64,000 nucleotides of DNA from Lysobacterales bacterium (lineage in GTDB: Bacteria > Pseudomonadota > Gammaproteobacteria > Xanthomonadales > Rhodanobacteraceae). The notes beneath the pieces were generated by a model. It had not been told where the DNA came from. It saw only the letters and a program-made list of their open reading frames with translations, and searched no databases. Location: positions 333,890 through 397,889 of the forward strand of contig JADKJL010000011.1 in NCBI GenBank assembly GCA_016721015.1. Direction: 5' to 3'. This document shows, piece by piece, positions 1-8,879 of the stretch (positions are counted from its first letter, which is position 1; each line of letters opens with the position of its first letter). The position numbers and the translations under genes were made by a program.

Positions 1-245
1 GTGCTGAACGGCTGCACGGTCAGCAGACCCTGCTCCTGCTTGCGATAGATTTCGACGAGATCGCTGGTGAATCCGCGCGCCGAGACGATATCGCCACGCC
101 AGGTGATGCTGGCCTTCGGCACGAATGACGCCGACTTGCCGCCACCGGCGGCGCTTGCGGATGACATCGAGCTGACGAAAATCAGCATGGCAAGTGCGGT
201 AACCGCAATGATTCTGCTGAACACGGTGGAGCGCTGAACAAACAT
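1..245 (-). CDS. secreted protein, N-terminal fragment (3' end outside window)
   Basis: Reading leftwards from an ATG at 245 the frame stays open to the window edge for about 81 codons. The first 33 or so residues form a convincing Sec signal peptide: a basic start (MFVQRSTVFSRI), a hydrophobic stretch (VTALAMLIFVSS) and a small-residue cleavage region (SASAAG). The mature part begins with a Gly/Ser segment and then ITWRGDIVSARGF. I do not recognise the family. It diverges from gspL, so the 188 bp between them should carry both promoters. Export is inferred from the signal peptide only. Confidence 0.5.
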   Translation of the reverse strand, partial: MFVQRSTVFSRIIAVTALAMLIFVSSMSSASAAGGGKSASFVPKASITWRGDIVSARGFTSDLVEIYRKQEQGLLTVQPFS

Positions 246-433
246 AGGCGAATAGCTGGCCCGAGGCCGATACGGAAAGAGGCGAACTTTAACATGCGCC
301 CTGTCATGGCACGGCCTTGTTGTGCGCCGATGCGGCCTTTGCCGGGGTTTTGCTCGAATGCGCTGCGCCCGGGTGATTTCCGGCAAGCGCCGCGCTTCTC
401 GTACAATCGACCGGATCCCCAGGATATGCACGC

Positions 434-1633
434 ATGCCCGATCGTCTCATTTTGCGTCTCGACCCAGCCGGTGGCCTGACCTGGCTGCGCCACTCGGTGG
501 ATGGACGCATGCTTTCGTCGAGCCAGCACGGTGCGCCACCCGCCAACGTGATCGCGTCGGCGGGGGAAATCGTGGTGCTGGTTCCGGCCGAGGATGTCTT
601 GCTGATCGAAACCCGGGTCAATGCGCGCAGCGCAGCACAGTTGCAACAGGCGATACCGTTCGCGGTCGAGGACCAGTTGCTCGGCGCGGTCGAGGATCAG
701 CATTTTGCGATCCAGGCCATTGCCGAAGACAGGGTCGGCGTCGCCGTGCTTGCACGCACGCGGTTGCAGGAATGGATCGAAAAGCTCGGCAGCCTCGGCG
801 TGCGCGCGGATGTGATCCTGCCCGAATCGCTGGCCTTGCCGGTGTCGGATGACTCCGCAACGGCGATGATCGATGCCGGGCGCGTCCTGGTGCGGCTTGG
901 CCCATGGTCGGCCATCGCCTGCTCGAACGCCGATCTTGGCGACTGGCTTGCGCAATTGCGTGCGGCCGGAATCGATCGCGCGATTGTCGCCCATGATTTT
1001 GATGGCGATGTCCAACCCGCAATCGAAAGCGGATTTGCCTCGTATCAGGGTGGCCAGCGTGATCCGTTGGCGTTTCTCGCACGCAACCTGCACAAGCCGT
1101 CGATCAACCTGCTCGCCGGCGCGTTTGCCAGCGGCCATCGCCAGGCGCGTGGCACACGCTGGTGGCGTCGCGTTGCGGTGCTGGCTGCCGCCGTGGTTTT
1201 GGCGGCCTTCGTTCAGCGTGGACTCGAGGTTCGGCAGCTTTCGCAGAACCTCGCGCGCGTTGATGCGGCGATGTCCGACAGCCTGCTCAAGACCTTCCCC
1301 GATCTGGGTGCCGCCGAACGCTCGCGGGCACCGCAAAGCGTCATGCGTGATCGTCTCGAACGTCTGCGCGGTGGCAGCGAAACCAGCGGCTTTCTGCGCC
1401 TGATCGGCCAGATTGCGCCGGTACTTGGCCGCACCACGCGCACCCAGATGCGCGGTCTCGAATTCCGCAACGGCATCCTCGAAGTCGGCTTGCGTGCTCC
1501 CGATGTGGCCACGCTCGACAGCATGCGCGAGCAGTTTTCGGCGATCCCGGGCCTGAGCGCCGAAGTCACCGCGTCGATCCCGGCCGATGCCGGTGTTGAT
1601 GGTCGCATTCGCATCCGCGGAGACGCGCCATGA
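434..1633 (+). CDS. gspL: type II secretion system inner-membrane protein GspL
   Basis: GspL links the cytoplasmic ATPase GspE to the inner-membrane platform of the type II secretion system. The 399-residue product has the family layout. An actin-like cytoplasmic domain covers residues 1 to about 230 (opening MPDRLILRLD, with the LQQAIPFAVEDQL stretch typical of GspL). A single membrane segment lies near 240-262 (VAVLAAAVVLAAFV), followed by a small periplasmic ferredoxin-like domain. Its stop overlaps the gspM start by 4 nt, so the two are translationally coupled. Unusually, gspK and the rest of the gsp set are not upstream; a divergent gene is. The identity rests on layout and on the GspM/GspN genes that follow. 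Confidence 0.88.
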   Translation: MPDRLILRLDPAGGLTWLRHSVDGRMLSSSQHGAPPANVIASAGEIVVLVPAEDVLLIETRVNARSAAQLQQAIPFAVEDQLLGAVEDQHFAIQAIAEDRVGVAVLARTRLQEWIEKLGSLGVRADVILPESLALPVSDDSATAMIDAGRVLVRLGPWSAIACSNADLGDWLAQLRAAGIDRAIVAHDFDGDVQPAIESGFASYQGGQRDPLAFLARNLHKPSINLLAGAFASGHRQARGTRWWRRVAVLAAAVVLAAFVQRGLEVRQLSQNLARVDAAMSDSLLKTFPDLGAAERSRAPQSVMRDRLERLRGGSETSGFLRLIGQIAPVLGRTTRTQMRGLEFRNGILEVGLRAPDVATLDSMREQFSAIPGLSAEVTASIPADAGVDGRIRIRGDAP

Positions 1634-2121
1634 TGTCCGCATGGTGGAATCAACTCGCCGTGCGCGATCGTCGCGTGCTGGTTGTCGGCAGTGTGGTCGT
1701 TGCGATCTTCCTGGCCTGGTCGTTCGTCTGGCATCCGTTGGCGAACGAGCGTTCGCGACTCGCCAGCCAGCTCGACAATTCCAGGCGCGATCTGGCCTTC
1801 GTCCGCGTCGCCGAGACCGAAGTCGAACATCTTCGCAATGCCGGCGTGCGCTCGCGTGCCGATCGGCAAGGCAAGTCGCTGCTTGCGTTGGCCGATGTCA
1901 GTGCGCGCGCCGGCGGTCTGGAAGGTGCGCTCAAGCGCCTTGAACCGGTCGGCCCGAACAGCGTGCGTGCCAGCTTCGAGTTCGCTTCGTTCGACGTGCT
2001 GATGAACTGGATCGAGGGTATGGCGCGCGACTATGGTGTGCAGATCACCGATTTCTCGGCGGATCGTATCGATGCCAACGGTCTCGTCAATGCGCGGCTG
2101 ACCCTGGAGGACGTGCCTTGA
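1630..2121 (+). CDS. gspM: type II secretion system protein GspM
   Basis: GspM is a small bitopic partner of GspL in the inner-membrane platform. The 163-residue product has a short cytoplasmic start (MMSAWWNQLAVRDRR), one transmembrane helix at about 16-35 (VLVVGSVVVAIFLAWSFV), a helical periplasmic linker rich in Arg/Glu, and a small C-terminal periplasmic domain of about 80 residues. This is the standard GspM plan and length. It overlaps gspL by 4 nt (ATGA) and precedes gspN by 62 nt. The sequence itself is poorly conserved in this family, so position supports the call as much as sequence does. Confidence 0.85.
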   Translation: MMSAWWNQLAVRDRRVLVVGSVVVAIFLAWSFVWHPLANERSRLASQLDNSRRDLAFVRVAETEVEHLRNAGVRSRADRQGKSLLALADVSARAGGLEGALKRLEPVGPNSVRASFEFASFDVLMNWIEGMARDYGVQITDFSADRIDANGLVNARLTLEDVP

Positions 2122-2183
2122 GTTTCCGGTTCACGTGCACGCCGTTGTTGGTTGTTTCCACGTTTCCCATGAATAGTTGAGCA

Positions 2184-2951
2184 ATGAAAATACTGAAGTG
2201 GTTTTTTGCGCTGCTGATCCTCGTTGTCATTGTCGCCGGGGTGATTGCCTGGACCCTGCCGGCCGATGTCGCCTACCGCTATGTCGCCTCGCGGTTGGGC
2301 CCGGTTTCGCTGATTGGCGTGCGCGGTACGGTCTGGCAGGGTCATGCCGATGGTGTCAGCGTGTTCGGCCGCGATCTCGGCGAGCTCGATTGGCGGGTCG
2401 ACAAGGCGCCGCTGTTTGCCCGTCGCGTGCACGCGGATCTGCGCATACGCGGAGCCGATATCGATACATCGGGCTTGGTCGAGCGGGCTGCGGATGGCCG
2501 CATCACGGCGCACGATGTGCGCTTCCGCGTACCTGCAGCGCTGATGTCACCGGTTCTTGACGTGCCTTCGCTGAAGCTGCTTGGCACGATCACCGGAACC
2601 TTCGCCAAGGTCACTTTCTTCGACGGTCTGATCAGCGACGCCAACGGCACCGCGCAGTGGGCCGAGGCTGGTGTGAGTGGCGCGGCCGAGGCGCGTTTTT
2701 CGGACATCCTCGCCGAGTTTGCCTCCAAGCCCGATGGCAGCATCGCGGGCACGGTGGCCGATGATGGCAAGGGCAACCTCGAAGTGAACGGCAGCTTCAC
2801 GATCGCGACCACGGGCTTCCAGGCTGAAGCCTTCCTTGCGGCGCGCAACGACGATCCCCGAGTGCAGGAAGCCTTGCGCTACGTCGGCGAGCCGCAAGCC
2901 GACGGCTCCTCGCACCTGCTCATCAACGGTCAGTTGTTCAAGTTGTTCTGA
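2184..2951 (+). CDS. gspN: type II secretion system protein GspN
   Basis: GspN is an accessory type II secretion protein found in only some systems; its exact role is unsettled. The 255-residue product has an N-terminal membrane anchor (residues 5-25, WFFALLILVVIVAGVIAW). A periplasmic beta-rich domain follows, with the family-typical GVRGTVWQGHA near residue 45 and a C-terminal HLLINGQLFKLF. The length is normal for GspN. It follows gspM in the same direction with a short gap and is followed after 2 nt by the phosphatase gene, so all four are probably one transcript. Confidence 0.85.
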   Translation: MKILKWFFALLILVVIVAGVIAWTLPADVAYRYVASRLGPVSLIGVRGTVWQGHADGVSVFGRDLGELDWRVDKAPLFARRVHADLRIRGADIDTSGLVERAADGRITAHDVRFRVPAALMSPVLDVPSLKLLGTITGTFAKVTFFDGLISDANGTAQWAEAGVSGAAEARFSDILAEFASKPDGSIAGTVADDGKGNLEVNGSFTIATTGFQAEAFLAARNDDPRVQEALRYVGEPQADGSSHLLINGQLFKLF

Positions 2952-2953
2952 GC

Positions 2954-3757
2954 ATGGCACTGACTGAATCCTTTCTCGCCTCGGCGCTCGAAGCCGCGCA
3001 CCGCGCGGCCGACCTGGCCGAGGTCGGGATCCGGGCGCGCTATGCCGCACGCGATTTCTCGGTCGATGCCAAGGCCGACGCGACACCGGTGACCGAGGCC
3101 GACCGGGCGGCCGAGCTGGCGATCAAGGACGTGCTGCGGGCGGCGTTTCCCGACCACGCGTTTCTCGGGGAAGAACATGGCCGCGAAGGTGACAGCGACT
3201 ACCTGTGGCTGATCGATCCGATTGATGGCACCAAGGCCTTCGTGCGTGGCTATCCTATGTTCTCGACCCAGATCGCCTTGATGTATCGGGGCGACCTGGT
3301 GCTTGGCGTTTCCGCCGCAGGCGAGTACGGCGAACGCGCATGGGCGGTTCGCGGCGGCGGTGCATACATCGGAACCAGCGCGGCAACCGGCAAGCGCGTG
3401 CACGTCTCGGAGACCAACGGCTTTGGTCCGATGGCGGCAATATCGACCGGCAACCTCAAGTCGATGGCGCGTGACCCGCGACGCTGGCAGGTACTTGGCG
3501 AGCTGGTCAGCCGCGTCGGCCGCATTCGTGGCTATGGCGATTTCCTGCACTATCACCTGCTCGCGCAAGGCTCGATCGACCTTGTCGTCGAATCCGATCT
3601 GAATATCCTCGACATCGCCGCGCTGGTCGTCATCGTGCGCGAGGCCGGTGGCGTGTTCACCACGCTCGATGGCGATCCGGTCGGTCTGGATGTGCGCAAT
3701 GCACTGGCCGGCGCTCCGGCCGTGCATGCCGAGGCACTGGCCTTGTTCAAGCCCTGA
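2954..3757 (+). CDS. inositol-monophosphatase-family phosphatase, HisN-like
   Basis: This 267-residue enzyme belongs to the Mg-dependent inositol monophosphatase superfamily. The metal-binding motifs are visible: EEHG near residue 73, DPIDGTKAF near 89-97, and a C-terminal LDIAALVVIVREAGG. The last motif carries Leu where IMPase and CysQ enzymes have Trp (WDxAA), which is closer to the histidinol-phosphatase HisN subgroup (YDVAAL). Histidinol phosphate or another small phosphomonoester is therefore a plausible substrate, but it cannot be decided here. It starts 2 nt after gspN stops, so it is cotranscribed with the gsp genes without an obvious functional link. A true CysQ is encoded separately at 22887. 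Confidence 0.75.
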   Translation: MALTESFLASALEAAHRAADLAEVGIRARYAARDFSVDAKADATPVTEADRAAELAIKDVLRAAFPDHAFLGEEHGREGDSDYLWLIDPIDGTKAFVRGYPMFSTQIALMYRGDLVLGVSAAGEYGERAWAVRGGGAYIGTSAATGKRVHVSETNGFGPMAAISTGNLKSMARDPRRWQVLGELVSRVGRIRGYGDFLHYHLLAQGSIDLVVESDLNILDIAALVVIVREAGGVFTTLDGDPVGLDVRNALAGAPAVHAEALALFKP

Positions 3758-3805
3758 TTGATCGGCCTGGTTCACCATCATTGGTGGAATTGAAGCGAAT
3801 ACGGT

Positions 3806-3820
3806 TGCGAACGATTCGCA
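3806..3820. promoter_or_regulatory. putative Fur box upstream of the siderophore receptor
   Basis: A near-perfect 7-1-7 palindrome, TGCGAACGATTCGCA, lies 193 bp before the receptor start. The spacing and flanking halves fit GC-shifted variants of the Fur consensus (TGATAAT-N-ATTATCA). It is AT-richer than its surroundings, and the downstream genes are classic iron-regulated types. The Fur assignment is an inference from motif shape and context. Confidence 0.5.
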
Positions 3821-3895
3821 TCTAATGTCTAATTCGCATCCTGCGCAGCCACACTCCCATGCACTGAAGCGCGCCGACGCGCTCCGACCGTGCGC

Positions 3896-3920
3896 CCAGA
3901 CGACGCTTTTGTCGTCCTGG
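3896..3920 (+). other. hairpin in the 5' leader of the siderophore receptor
   Basis: CCAGACGAC and GTCGTCCTGG flank a GCTTTT loop and can form a 9-bp stem with one bulged C. It sits between the putative Fur box and the receptor start. There is no T-run after it, so it is not a canonical terminator; it could be a leader structure. Function unknown. Confidence 0.35.
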
Positions 3921-4012
3921 CCGAGCGATCCGGAAGGTCATCGTCGGCGTTGCGGTTCGTGTCAGCCAGACGCACTCACCGCTGTTGAAACTGCATCAAA
4001 GGATCGTCAACG

Positions 4013-6370
4013 ATGTCTTCGACCCCTTGCATTTCAGGGTTCCATGGAACGCCGCGCCGCTTGCTTGCGACCGCACTCGGCGGTGTTTTCGTATCAGCCG
4101 GCAGTCCGGCCTTCGCCGAAGCAACTACTCCTCCGGATCTGCCCGATGCCGGCAAGCCCCGTGAGCTCGATAGCGTCAAGGTCGATGGCTATGTGGTCAG
4201 CGAACCGGCCTCGAACAAGTTCACCGCACCTCTGCTGGATACGCCGCGCTCGGTCTCGATCGTGCCGGAAGCTCTGATTGGCGACATCGGCGCGGTGGAT
4301 CTCGTCGATGCGCTGCGCCTGGTTCCGGGCATCACTTTCGGGGCCGGCGAGGGCGGCAACCCGCAGGGAGATCGACCCTATTTGCGCGGCTTTGACTCGC
4401 AGGGCTCCCTGTTTGTCGATGGCGTGCGCGATGCCGGTGCGCAGTCGCGCGAGACCTTCAACATCCAGCAGATCGAAGTGGTCAAGGGCCCCGATTCGGT
4501 CTACAGCGGCCGCTCGAACGGTGGCGGCAGCATCAATCTGGTGACCAAGGCACCGGTGGCCGAGGATTTCACCGAGGTCGAAATCGGCATGGGTACGGCC
4601 GACTACAAGCGCGCCACTCTCGACACCAACATGCGTCTGGGTGAAAACGCCGCATTGCGCATCAACATGATGGGCCATGACGCCGGCGTTGCCGGACGCG
4701 ACGCCGTCGATTCCCGCCGCTTCGGGTTTGCACCTTCGGTGACATTCGGCTTGAACAGCCCGACCTCGGTGACCCTCGGCTACTACCACCTTGAGACGGA
4801 TGAGTTGCCGGAAGCAGGCATTCCCTATCACTACGGTTTCAACCAGCTCCCGGCCGGTGTGCGCGTGGTCAGGCCTGACGACGGCGGTGACAGCAGCAAC
4901 TTCTACGGTTTGGTCGACCGCGATTTCCGCGAAGCCAACGTTGATATCGGCACGATCCAGGTGCGTCACGAGTTTGAAAATGGCTTCAGCCTGCGCAATA
5001 CCTCGCGCTATGGCCGCGCCCGGCAGGACTACATTGTCAGCCAGCCGGATGACAGCCAGGGCAACGTGGCCAATGGTGAAGTCTGGCGGCGGGTCAACAC
5101 TCGCGCCGGCAATACGGTATCTGCCATCAACCAAACCGACCTTTCCGGCTCGTTCACGATGGGCAATGTGAAGAATGTCTTCAACGCCGGGTTGGAGCTG
5201 GCCAACGAGAAGGCGCTCAAGGACAGCTATCTGGTACCGAATATCAATGCGGCCAGCGCCTGCGGAACGCTGGGGGTCGGTGCACCGTCCTATTTCAATT
5301 GCACCAGTCTGGCCAATCCGGATCCGAATGATCCGTGGCAGCCGGGCACCTGGACGGCGGCGGCTGGTTTCGTGCCGACGCCGATCACGCGCGCCAACAA
5401 GCCGACGCGGACCACCAGCAACACCCAGGCCCTGTATGTGCTCGACACCTTGCATTTTGGTGAGCACTGGCTGGTCAACCTCGGCCTGCGCCATGACCGC
5501 TTCTCCACCGAAGCGCCGGTGACCTATTGCCCGGAGCTGGCGGGTTCGGTCTGCCCGCGCGGCTATACCGGCCCACAGGTCACCGAGGCACATCGCAGCA
5601 CGAGCGGTGACATCAGTGGCCAGGTCGGCCTGGTCTGGAAGCCGGCGGAGGAGGGCAGCGTGTACCTGTCATTCGCGAACTCTTCGACGCCACCGGGAAG
5701 CTTCCTCAGCGAAGGCAGCGACACCAATCCGATCAGCATTACCGATCTGGATCCGGAAAAGACGAAGAACGTCGAACTTGGCGTCAAATGGAACCTGTGG
5801 AGCGACCGCCTCGCCGTCACCGCCGATCTTTTCAACACGGAGAAAACCAATGCCCGCCAGCTGGATGCCGACGGCAGCTACCAGAACATCGGCGAGTCGC
5901 GTGTGCGCGGCATCGAGATCTCGGCCACCGGCAGCATTACCGAAGTCTGGAGCGTCTTCGCCGGCTATGCGCACATGAAGGGCAAGTTGGTTGATGCCGG
6001 CTTCGTCAACGGCGAACCGAATCCGATCAACGGGACGCGCCTGGCGAATATTCCCGAGAACAGTTTCAGCCTGTGGAGCAGCTACCAGGTTTCACGAAAG
6101 CTCGGATTGGGCGGCGGTGCTTTCCATGTGAGCGATGTGGTCGGCAGTTACCGGCTCAATCCTGCCGATGGCCTGCTCACCGAATTCGGCGTGCCTTCGT
6201 ATTGGCGCTTCGACGCGATGGCCAACTGGCAAGCCACCGACAAGCTCACATTCCGGCTCAATCTGCAGAATCTTGCCGACAAGACCTATTACACCAAGGC
6301 CTATCCGGTTCACTACGTCTCGCCGGCGGCCGGTCGTTCCGTGCAATTGACGGCCAACATCAAATTCTGA
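4013..6370 (+). CDS. TonB-dependent siderophore receptor, Fiu-like
   Basis: Outer-membrane receptor that imports ferric siderophore using TonB energy. The 785-residue precursor starts with a long signal peptide ending near SPAFAEA (about residue 40). The plug domain (about 55-170) contains DTPRSVSIVPEAL, YLRGFDSQGSLFVDGVRD and IEVVKGPDSVYSGRSNGGG, typical of the catecholate Fiu/CirA-type branch. The rest is a beta-barrel ending with the terminal aromatic LTANIKF. A purine-rich AAAGGAT lies upstream of the ATG. The genes that follow, PiuC and a Sel1 protein, accompany this receptor type in many proteobacteria. Iron regulation is suggested by the palindrome at 3806. The exact siderophore cannot be read from the sequence. 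Confidence 0.88.
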   Translation: MSSTPCISGFHGTPRRLLATALGGVFVSAGSPAFAEATTPPDLPDAGKPRELDSVKVDGYVVSEPASNKFTAPLLDTPRSVSIVPEALIGDIGAVDLVDALRLVPGITFGAGEGGNPQGDRPYLRGFDSQGSLFVDGVRDAGAQSRETFNIQQIEVVKGPDSVYSGRSNGGGSINLVTKAPVAEDFTEVEIGMGTADYKRATLDTNMRLGENAALRINMMGHDAGVAGRDAVDSRRFGFAPSVTFGLNSPTSVTLGYYHLETDELPEAGIPYHYGFNQLPAGVRVVRPDDGGDSSNFYGLVDRDFREANVDIGTIQVRHEFENGFSLRNTSRYGRARQDYIVSQPDDSQGNVANGEVWRRVNTRAGNTVSAINQTDLSGSFTMGNVKNVFNAGLELANEKALKDSYLVPNINAASACGTLGVGAPSYFNCTSLANPDPNDPWQPGTWTAAAGFVPTPITRANKPTRTTSNTQALYVLDTLHFGEHWLVNLGLRHDRFSTEAPVTYCPELAGSVCPRGYTGPQVTEAHRSTSGDISGQVGLVWKPAEEGSVYLSFANSSTPPGSFLSEGSDTNPISITDLDPEKTKNVELGVKWNLWSDRLAVTADLFNTEKTNARQLDADGSYQNIGESRVRGIEISATGSITEVWSVFAGYAHMKGKLVDAGFVNGEPNPINGTRLANIPENSFSLWSSYQVSRKLGLGGGAFHVSDVVGSYRLNPADGLLTEFGVPSYWRFDAMANWQATDKLTFRLNLQNLADKTYYTKAYPVHYVSPAAGRSVQLTANIKF

Positions 6371-6433
6371 GTGGTTCGACACGCGGGCAGCGTCCAATTC
6401 GGATGCCGCATTCAAGGTCACGGAGGGGTGCTC

Positions 6434-7120
6434 GTGCTGGTTCATGTGCCGGATGTGCTGGATGCGAGCGAGCTTGCGCTTTGTCGCGAGCAACTCGCAA
6501 ATGCTGAATGGAAAGATGGCAAAAAAACCGCGGGCTACCAGTCGGCCCAGGTCAAGCACAACGGCCAACTGGCCGAGGATGATCCCCTTGCGCATGAACT
6601 CGGCAAGCTGATCCTTGATGCGCTGGCGCGCAATCCGACATTCTTTGCCGCGGCCTTGCCACGCACGATCTTCCCGCCGCTGTTCAACCGCTACACCGGC
6701 GGCGAACATTTCGGCATGCATGTCGACAACGCGATCCGCTACGACCGCAGTCGACAACCCGCGTTGCCGATGCGTACCGATCTTTCGGTCACGCTGTTCT
6801 TCGCTGATCCCGACGAGTACGACGGCGGTGAACTCGTGATCGAGGACAGCTACGGCGCGCACCGCGTCAAACTGCCTGCGGGGGATCTGATCCTGTATCC
6901 GGGCTCGAGCCTGCACAAGGTCACGCCCGTGACGCGTGGCGCCCGTACCGCCTCGTTTTTCTGGTTGCAGAGTCTGGTGCGCAGCGATGCACAACGACGC
7001 CAGTTGTTCGAGCTCGATGTCGCCATCCAGTCCTTGACCGCGCGCGTGGCTGGCGCGCCGGAGCTGGTCTCGTTGACCGGCGTCTACCACAACCTTCTGC
7101 GCGCATGGTCCAATGTCTGA
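6434..7120 (+). CDS. piuC: PKHD-type Fe(II)/2-oxoglutarate hydroxylase PiuC/YbiX
   Basis: A 228-residue 2-oxoglutarate-dependent oxygenase of the PiuC/YbiX family, cotranscribed with siderophore receptors and thought to act in iron handling; its substrate is not established. The iron-binding facial triad is visible: HVDNAI near residue 97 supplies His and Asp, and SLHKVTPV supplies the distal His. RTASFFWLQS near 175 would bind 2-oxoglutarate through Arg. I chose the GTG at 6434, preceded by GGAGG at a 7-nt spacing, because it gives MLVHVPDVL, the usual PiuC opening. The frame is open upstream to 6371 but lacks a better start. It overlaps the Sel1 gene by 8 nt. Confidence 0.88.
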   Translation: MLVHVPDVLDASELALCREQLANAEWKDGKKTAGYQSAQVKHNGQLAEDDPLAHELGKLILDALARNPTFFAAALPRTIFPPLFNRYTGGEHFGMHVDNAIRYDRSRQPALPMRTDLSVTLFFADPDEYDGGELVIEDSYGAHRVKLPAGDLILYPGSSLHKVTPVTRGARTASFFWLQSLVRSDAQRRQLFELDVAIQSLTARVAGAPELVSLTGVYHNLLRAWSNV

Positions 7121-7859
7121 GCTGTCGGCTCCTGCCGATACAAGGCTGGATCGGAATCAGCTCGTCGCTGCGTTGCGCGAGGATCCCGATTCGGCAGTGA
7201 AGGCAATTCGTGCGGCAGCTTCGGCGGGCGAAGTTGCAGCACAATTCATGCTGGGCCAGATGTGCTGCGAGGGCCGCGGCGTTGCCCTGGACGCGGTCGA
7301 AGGTCTGCACTGGTTTCGGCTGGCGGCCAACTCCGGCATGCCGGCGGCAATGAACATGCTGGGCCGTTGCCATGAACTCGGTGTTGGAACCAGCGCCGAT
7401 TTCGGGCTTGCTGCGGTCTGGTATCGCAAGTCGGCCCATGCCGGGCACGACTGGGGCATGTACAACCACGCCAACTTGTTGGCGACCGGGCGCGGCGTGG
7501 CCGAGTCACGCAGCGAGGCACTGGCCTGGTATAGCAAGGCGGCCGATCTCGGCCATGCCAAGTCGATGAATCTCGTCGGTCGCTATCTTGAGGAGGGCTG
7601 GGAAGTGGTCCGGGATCCCGTCGCGGCCAGCGAGTGGTATCGAAAATCCGCCGAAGCCGGCGATTTTCGCGGCCAGTCCAGCCATGCGCAGATGCTGATC
7701 CAGCACGGCAAGCTCGACGAAGCCGTGGAATGGTTCCGACGTGCACTCGAGGCGGGCAGTCCATCTTTCCTTTCGCATATCGCCAACGACCTCGCCGTTT
7801 CGCCGCATGCAGACATCCGCGAAATCGCCCGGATCGCGCGCGAACGATGTGCGGACTAG
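7113..7859 (+). CDS. Sel1-repeat protein of the iron operon
   Basis: A 248-residue protein made largely of Sel1-like (TPR-type) helical repeats between about residues 35 and 230. The 36-residue repeat signature A-x-x-x-L-G-x-x-x-x-x-G-x-G recurs (MLGQMCCEGRGVALDA, MLGRCHELGVGTSADF, NHANLLATGRGVAESR, LVGRYLEEGWEVVRDP), each followed by A-x-x-W-Y/F-R-K-S/A-A. There is no signal peptide or membrane segment, so it is probably a cytoplasmic scaffold. It starts inside the end of piuC. The order receptor-PiuC-Sel1 recurs in other genomes, but the Sel1 partner has no agreed function. Confidence 0.85.
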   Translation: MSELSAPADTRLDRNQLVAALREDPDSAVKAIRAAASAGEVAAQFMLGQMCCEGRGVALDAVEGLHWFRLAANSGMPAAMNMLGRCHELGVGTSADFGLAAVWYRKSAHAGHDWGMYNHANLLATGRGVAESRSEALAWYSKAADLGHAKSMNLVGRYLEEGWEVVRDPVAASEWYRKSAEAGDFRGQSSHAQMLIQHGKLDEAVEWFRRALEAGSPSFLSHIANDLAVSPHADIREIARIARERCAD

Positions 7860-7955
7860 CCCGAAAAACCGCCTGATCGCAGCGCACGCTTGCGCAAACG
7901 GCCATCGTGTCGCGACACTGGTGGTTCCGACGAGTTCGTCTGCAATTTGATTCCG

Positions 7956-8879
7956 ATGTCATCGAACGCCGACTATCCGCGTGATCTTGCCGGCTATGGC
8001 CGCCATCCGCCGCGAGCCGACTGGCCTGGCAATGCCCGCATTGCCGTGCAGTTTGTCCTGAACCTGGAGGAAGGCGGAGAAAACTGTGTGCTGCATGGCG
8101 ATGGCGGCAGCGAGCAGTTTCTCTCCGAGATCATCGGTGCGGCCAGCTACCCGGCGCGGCACATGAGCATGGAGTCGATCTACGAGTACGGCTCGCGGGT
8201 CGGTGCGTGGCGCATCCTTGGCGAGTTCGAGCGGCGCGGTCTGCCGTTGACGGTGTTTGCCGTGGCCATGGCCATGCAGCGCAATCCGGAGCTTGTCAGC
8301 GCATGCGTGGAACAGGATCACGAGATCGCCTCGCATGGCCTGCGCTGGATCCACTACCAGGATATTCCGGCCGACATCGAACGCGACCACATCGCGCGCG
8401 CGGTGAAAATCCACACGGCGCTGACCGGTGCGCCGCCGCTCGGCTGGTACACCGGGCGTGACAGTCCGAACACGCGACGTCTGGTCGTCGAACACGGCGG
8501 ATTTGAATACGATTCCGACTACTACGGTGATGACTTGCCGTTCTGGACGCGCGTGGCCTTGAGTGATGGCAGCGAGCGCTCGCACCTGATTGTTCCGTAC
8601 ACGCTCGATGCCAATGACATGCGCTTTGCTTCACCGCAGGGTTTCAATACCGCGGATCATTTTTTCCACTATCTGCGTGACAGCTTCGATGTGCTCTACG
8701 CCGAAGGCGAGCAGACACCGCGCATGATGTCGATCGGCATGCACGCTCGATTGCTCGGGCGTCCCGGGCGGTTTCTCGCGCTGCGGCGGTTTCTCGATCA
8801 TGTCGAGAATTTCGAGCGGGTCTGGGTCTGTCGACGCATCGATATCGCCCGTCACTGGAAAGCGAGGCACCCCGGATGA
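7956..8879 (+). CDS. puuE: allantoinase PuuE (polysaccharide-deacetylase fold)
   Basis: PuuE hydrolyses allantoin to allantoate without the metal-dependent DAL1/AllB fold; it belongs to the polysaccharide deacetylase (CE4-like) superfamily. The 307-residue product carries the PuuE opening (YPRDLAGYGRHPP, WPGNARIAVQFVLNLEEGGE), HEIASHGLRW, and GWYTGRDSPNTRRLV. The frame opens at 7890, but I chose the ATG at 7956 because the family starts just before YPRDL. The 3' end overlaps uraD by 4 nt (ATGA). Neighbours supply the preceding enzyme (UraD) and the following one (Alc), confirming the role in urate catabolism. Confidence 0.92.
   Translation: MSSNADYPRDLAGYGRHPPRADWPGNARIAVQFVLNLEEGGENCVLHGDGGSEQFLSEIIGAASYPARHMSMESIYEYGSRVGAWRILGEFERRGLPLTVFAVAMAMQRNPELVSACVEQDHEIASHGLRWIHYQDIPADIERDHIARAVKIHTALTGAPPLGWYTGRDSPNTRRLVVEHGGFEYDSDYYGDDLPFWTRVALSDGSERSHLIVPYTLDANDMRFASPQGFNTADHFFHYLRDSFDVLYAEGEQTPRMMSIGMHARLLGRPGRFLALRRFLDHVENFERVWVCRRIDIARHWKARHPG

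Noticed and set aside
182..1642. 486-codon minus-strand frame opposite gspL
   Set aside because: Antisense shadow; it would also overlap the signal-peptide gene at 1-245, which is the better minus-strand candidate.
3825..4277. Plus-strand frame in the leader of the siderophore receptor
   Set aside because: Overlaps the receptor start in another frame, with no recognisable product; the region looks like a regulatory leader.
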